Shown here: positions 40,917 through 42,555 of the stretch, in pieces
Position numbering within the stretch: the stretch's first letter is position 1
Layout: each line of letters begins with the position of its first letter
Source of the DNA: CAZPXF01 sp964590945
GTDB lineage: Bacteria; Bacillota; Clostridia; Lachnospirales; Lachnospiraceae
NCBI GenBank assembly: GCA_964590945.1
Contig: CAZPXF010000004.1
Span: 1 to 42,555 of the forward strand
Direction of reading: 5' to 3'
DNA length: 42,555 nucleotides
The notes under the pieces: generated by a model
Database searches by the model: none
What the model saw: only the letters and a program-made list of their open reading frames with translations
Told to the model about the DNA's origin: nothing
Position numbers and translations under genes: made by a program

Positions 40917-41582
40917 CTACTTTCCTGTAATGTTCCATTTCTGCTCTATTACCTTCTGCACATAATTCAGAATCGTACAGAACATCAGATAAATAAATGC
41001 AACCTCCATGTAAAGAAAGAGAGGCTCATAAGTAGTAGCTACAATTCTCTGCGTTGCCATGAACATTTCCGTTACTGTGACATTTGCCGCCAGTGATGTA
41101 TCCTTTACCAGCGAAATAAATGAATTGAACAAGGCCGGAATACTCATCTTCATCGCCTGCGGCAGCACGATATAGAACATCGACTGCACGTATGTCAGCC
41201 CGACTGCATAGCTTGCCTCCTTCTGTCCCCTCGGCACGGCAAGGATCGATCCGCGGATCGTCTCGGATGCGTATGCGCCGATATTCAGCGAGAACGCAAT
41301 CACCGCCGACGGCACGGCGTCAAGCCGGATGCCGACACTTGGAAGGCCGTAAAAAATGATAAACAGCTGAACCAGCAGCGGAGTCCCGCGGAAGACCCAC
41401 ACATAAAACCATCCGATCTGGCTTAAAACCTTCACCTTTGCCACCCGGATCAGCGCCACGATGACCGCAAGTATCAAACCCAAAGCAAATGATACCAGTG
41501 TCAGCGGGATCGTGTAGACAAGACCCGGCAGCAGGATTTTCGGAAATGATGAAATTAATATTTGAATAACTCTCTCTGTCAT
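40917..41582 (-). CDS. Polar amino acid ABC transporter, permease
   Basis: A 221-residue HisMQ-type membrane subunit with about five helices. The EAA loop that contacts the ATPase reads GQKEASYAVGLTYVQSMFYIVLPQA (about 119-143), and the N-terminal half has FRGTPLLVQLFIIFYGLP, typical of the HisM/GlnP class. Its ATG overlaps the stop of the binding-protein gene as TAATG, so it is translationally coupled. As the only permease gene in the cluster it probably forms a homodimer. Confidence 0.94.
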   Translation of the reverse strand: MTERVIQILISSFPKILLPGLVYTIPLTLVSFALGLILAVIVALIRVAKVKVLSQIGWFYVWVFRGTPLLVQLFIIFYGLPSVGIRLDAVPSAVIAFSLNIGAYASETIRGSILAVPRGQKEASYAVGLTYVQSMFYIVLPQAMKMSIPALFNSFISLVKDTSLAANVTVTEMFMATQRIVATTYEPLFLYMEVAFIYLMFCTILNYVQKVIEQKWNITGK

Positions 41583-42436
41583 TATTTTGCCTGTGAAATA
41601 TCTTCACCGAAATATTTTTCAGAAATCTCAGTGATCTTTCCCTCGTCTGTCAGTTCCGCCAGCGCATCGTTGATCGCCGCCTGAAGATCCTCGTCTCCCT
41701 GCCGGATCAGAAACGCGGACTCTGTCGCTTCCTCAGAAGTTGCTACAACTTTCGCGTTCGCATCCGGCTGCTGTGTGATATAGTCCAGATACGTTACATT
41801 GTCATTGACAGTTGCATCCGCCCTGTCCTCGAGCACAAGCTGGATCGACTCGCTGAATCCGTTTGTCGCAACGATCGTACCGCCATAGGATTCCGCCAGC
41901 TCCGCCCAGTTGCTTGTAGTAGTCAGGGCAACCTGCTTCCCATCCAGATCCTCAAAGCTTGTAATATCATCATTGTCTCCATTTACAATAACGACACCGT
42001 ACGCATATGTATATGGCGTGGAGAATAAATATTTCTCCTGTCTCTCTTCGGTAATACTTACCTGATTGGCGATAACGTCATATTTCTCTGCATCCAGTCC
42101 GGCAACGATGCCGTCCCACTGCGTCTCTGTGAACTTTGCTTCCACGCCCAGCTTGTCCGCAACGGCCTGTGCGATCTCTATGTCATAGCCTACCAGGTTG
42201 TCGTCCTCATCATGATAAGAATATGGTGAATATGTACCCTCAGTTGCAAAGGTGATGTAACCCTGCTCCTGAATCTTCTCCCAGGTCGTCTGCTCTGTAC
42301 CTGAGGCTGCTGACTCTCCCGCCGTACTTTCCGTTCCTGTGTCCGCTGAACCGGAATCTGAACTTCCGCATCCCGCCAAAAGTCCTACCGAAAGCGCCAA
42401 TGCAATACCTGCTGCCAATAATCTGTTCCTTTTCAT
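41582..42436 (-). CDS. Polar amino acid ABC transporter, substrate-binding lipoprotein
   Basis: A 284-residue lipoprotein of solute-binding family 3. The signal peptide ends with the lipobox LLAGC (C23), followed by a Ser/Gly/Thr-rich linker to about residue 50. The mature domain shows EGTYSPYSYHDEDDNLVGYDIEIAQAVADKLG (typical ligand-site start), WDGIVAGLDAEKYDVIANQVSITEER and a late DLQAAINDALAELTDEGKITEISEKYFG. RBS AGGAGG lies 8-10 bp upstream. It is first in the importer operon. The ligand pocket suggests an alpha-amino acid; cystine or glutamine/arginine types cannot be told apart by eye. Confidence 0.94.
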   Translation of the reverse strand: MKRNRLLAAGIALALSVGLLAGCGSSDSGSADTGTESTAGESAASGTEQTTWEKIQEQGYITFATEGTYSPYSYHDEDDNLVGYDIEIAQAVADKLGVEAKFTETQWDGIVAGLDAEKYDVIANQVSITEERQEKYLFSTPYTYAYGVVIVNGDNDDITSFEDLDGKQVALTTTSNWAELAESYGGTIVATNGFSESIQLVLEDRADATVNDNVTYLDYITQQPDANAKVVATSEEATESAFLIRQGDEDLQAAINDALAELTDEGKITEISEKYFGEDISQAK

Positions 42437-42529
42437 TTTCCTTTCCTCCTGCTGTTGAAATTCACATCATAACCCCTTTGTTCTCCCTTTTAATAATATA
42501 TTTATCATATAAGATTAATGTAGTTATGG

Positions 42530-42551
42530 TATGATTGATATATTAGCACTC
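42530..42551 (+). promoter_or_regulatory. Extended -10 promoter and half CIRCE element at the right edge
   Basis: TATGAT (42530-42535) preceded by TGG is an extended -10 element. TTAGCACTC (42543-42551) is the exact left arm of the CIRCE operator (TTAGCACTC, 9 bp spacer, GAGTGCTAA) bound by the repressor HrcA. The right arm would fall beyond the end of the window. A HrcA-controlled groESL or hrcA-grpE-dnaK operon is therefore expected to start to the right on the plus strand. Confidence 0.65.
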
Positions 42552-42555
42552 CTTC

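Noticed and set aside
1..42555. Mobile elements, CRISPR arrays, tRNA or rRNA genes, defence islands
   Set aside because: No transposase, integrase, regularly spaced repeats, cloverleaf sequence or known defence protein was recognised; the region looks like stable chromosome.

Overview
The window reads as chromosome from a spore-forming, strictly anaerobic Firmicute, most likely a gut-type Lachnospiraceae (Clostridia). The reasons are the sporulation genes spoIIR and sipL, the [FeFe]-hydrogenase maturase hydF, 2-hydroxyacyl-CoA dehydratase-type proteins, strong AGGAGG ribosome binding sites, roughly even base composition and the gene order. No rRNA, tRNA, insertion sequence, prophage or CRISPR array was seen. 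Coding density is high and nearly every gene is intact.

Left part (1-7600): a divergent carbamate kinase and a YqeB-type selenium/molybdenum hydroxylase accessory protein; a PaaI-type thioesterase divergent from hydF-rlmD with interlocked promoters; an AraC regulator divergent from a GH13 oligo-1,6-glucosidase, with a 21-bp-phased direct repeat between them.

7600-14400 (all minus strand) is a peptide and aspartate utilisation block: POT-type peptide transporter, tripeptidase PepT, Xaa-Pro aminopeptidase, an aspartase-like lyase and a sirtuin whose 3' end overlaps the lyase start. 14500-17100 holds the Mn exporter mntP behind a yybP-ykoY riboswitch, a LysR regulator and a DUF2971 protein.

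17400-24700: a maf gene followed by a two-gene 2-hydroxyacyl-CoA dehydratase-like set, in which one subunit is fused to its ATP-dependent activase; a lipoprotein version of trigger factor with long acidic segments; a small conserved-looking membrane protein of unknown function; DUF1934 and phosphofructokinase genes.

24700-35100 (minus strand): dnaE, the S1-domain protein cvfB, acyl-ACP thioesterase, spoIIR, a GntR/FCD regulator, ispE, sipL, a PrcB-domain lipoprotein and a PlsC acyltransferase. A GTATAC-type inverted repeat upstream of ispE-gntR is a candidate autoregulatory operator. 35200-40100 (plus strand): pncB-ddl-murF and a Cof-type HAD phosphatase, linking NAD salvage with peptidoglycan precursor synthesis. 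40100-42440 (minus strand) is a complete polar amino acid ABC importer. The last bases contain a half CIRCE element, suggesting that a HrcA-controlled chaperone operon starts just outside the window.

Most of the content is ordinary core and metabolic sequence. The least ordinary items are the dehydratase-activase fusion pair, the lipoprotein trigger factor, the divergent carbamate kinase and several candidate regulatory sites. No system that I can confidently call new was found.
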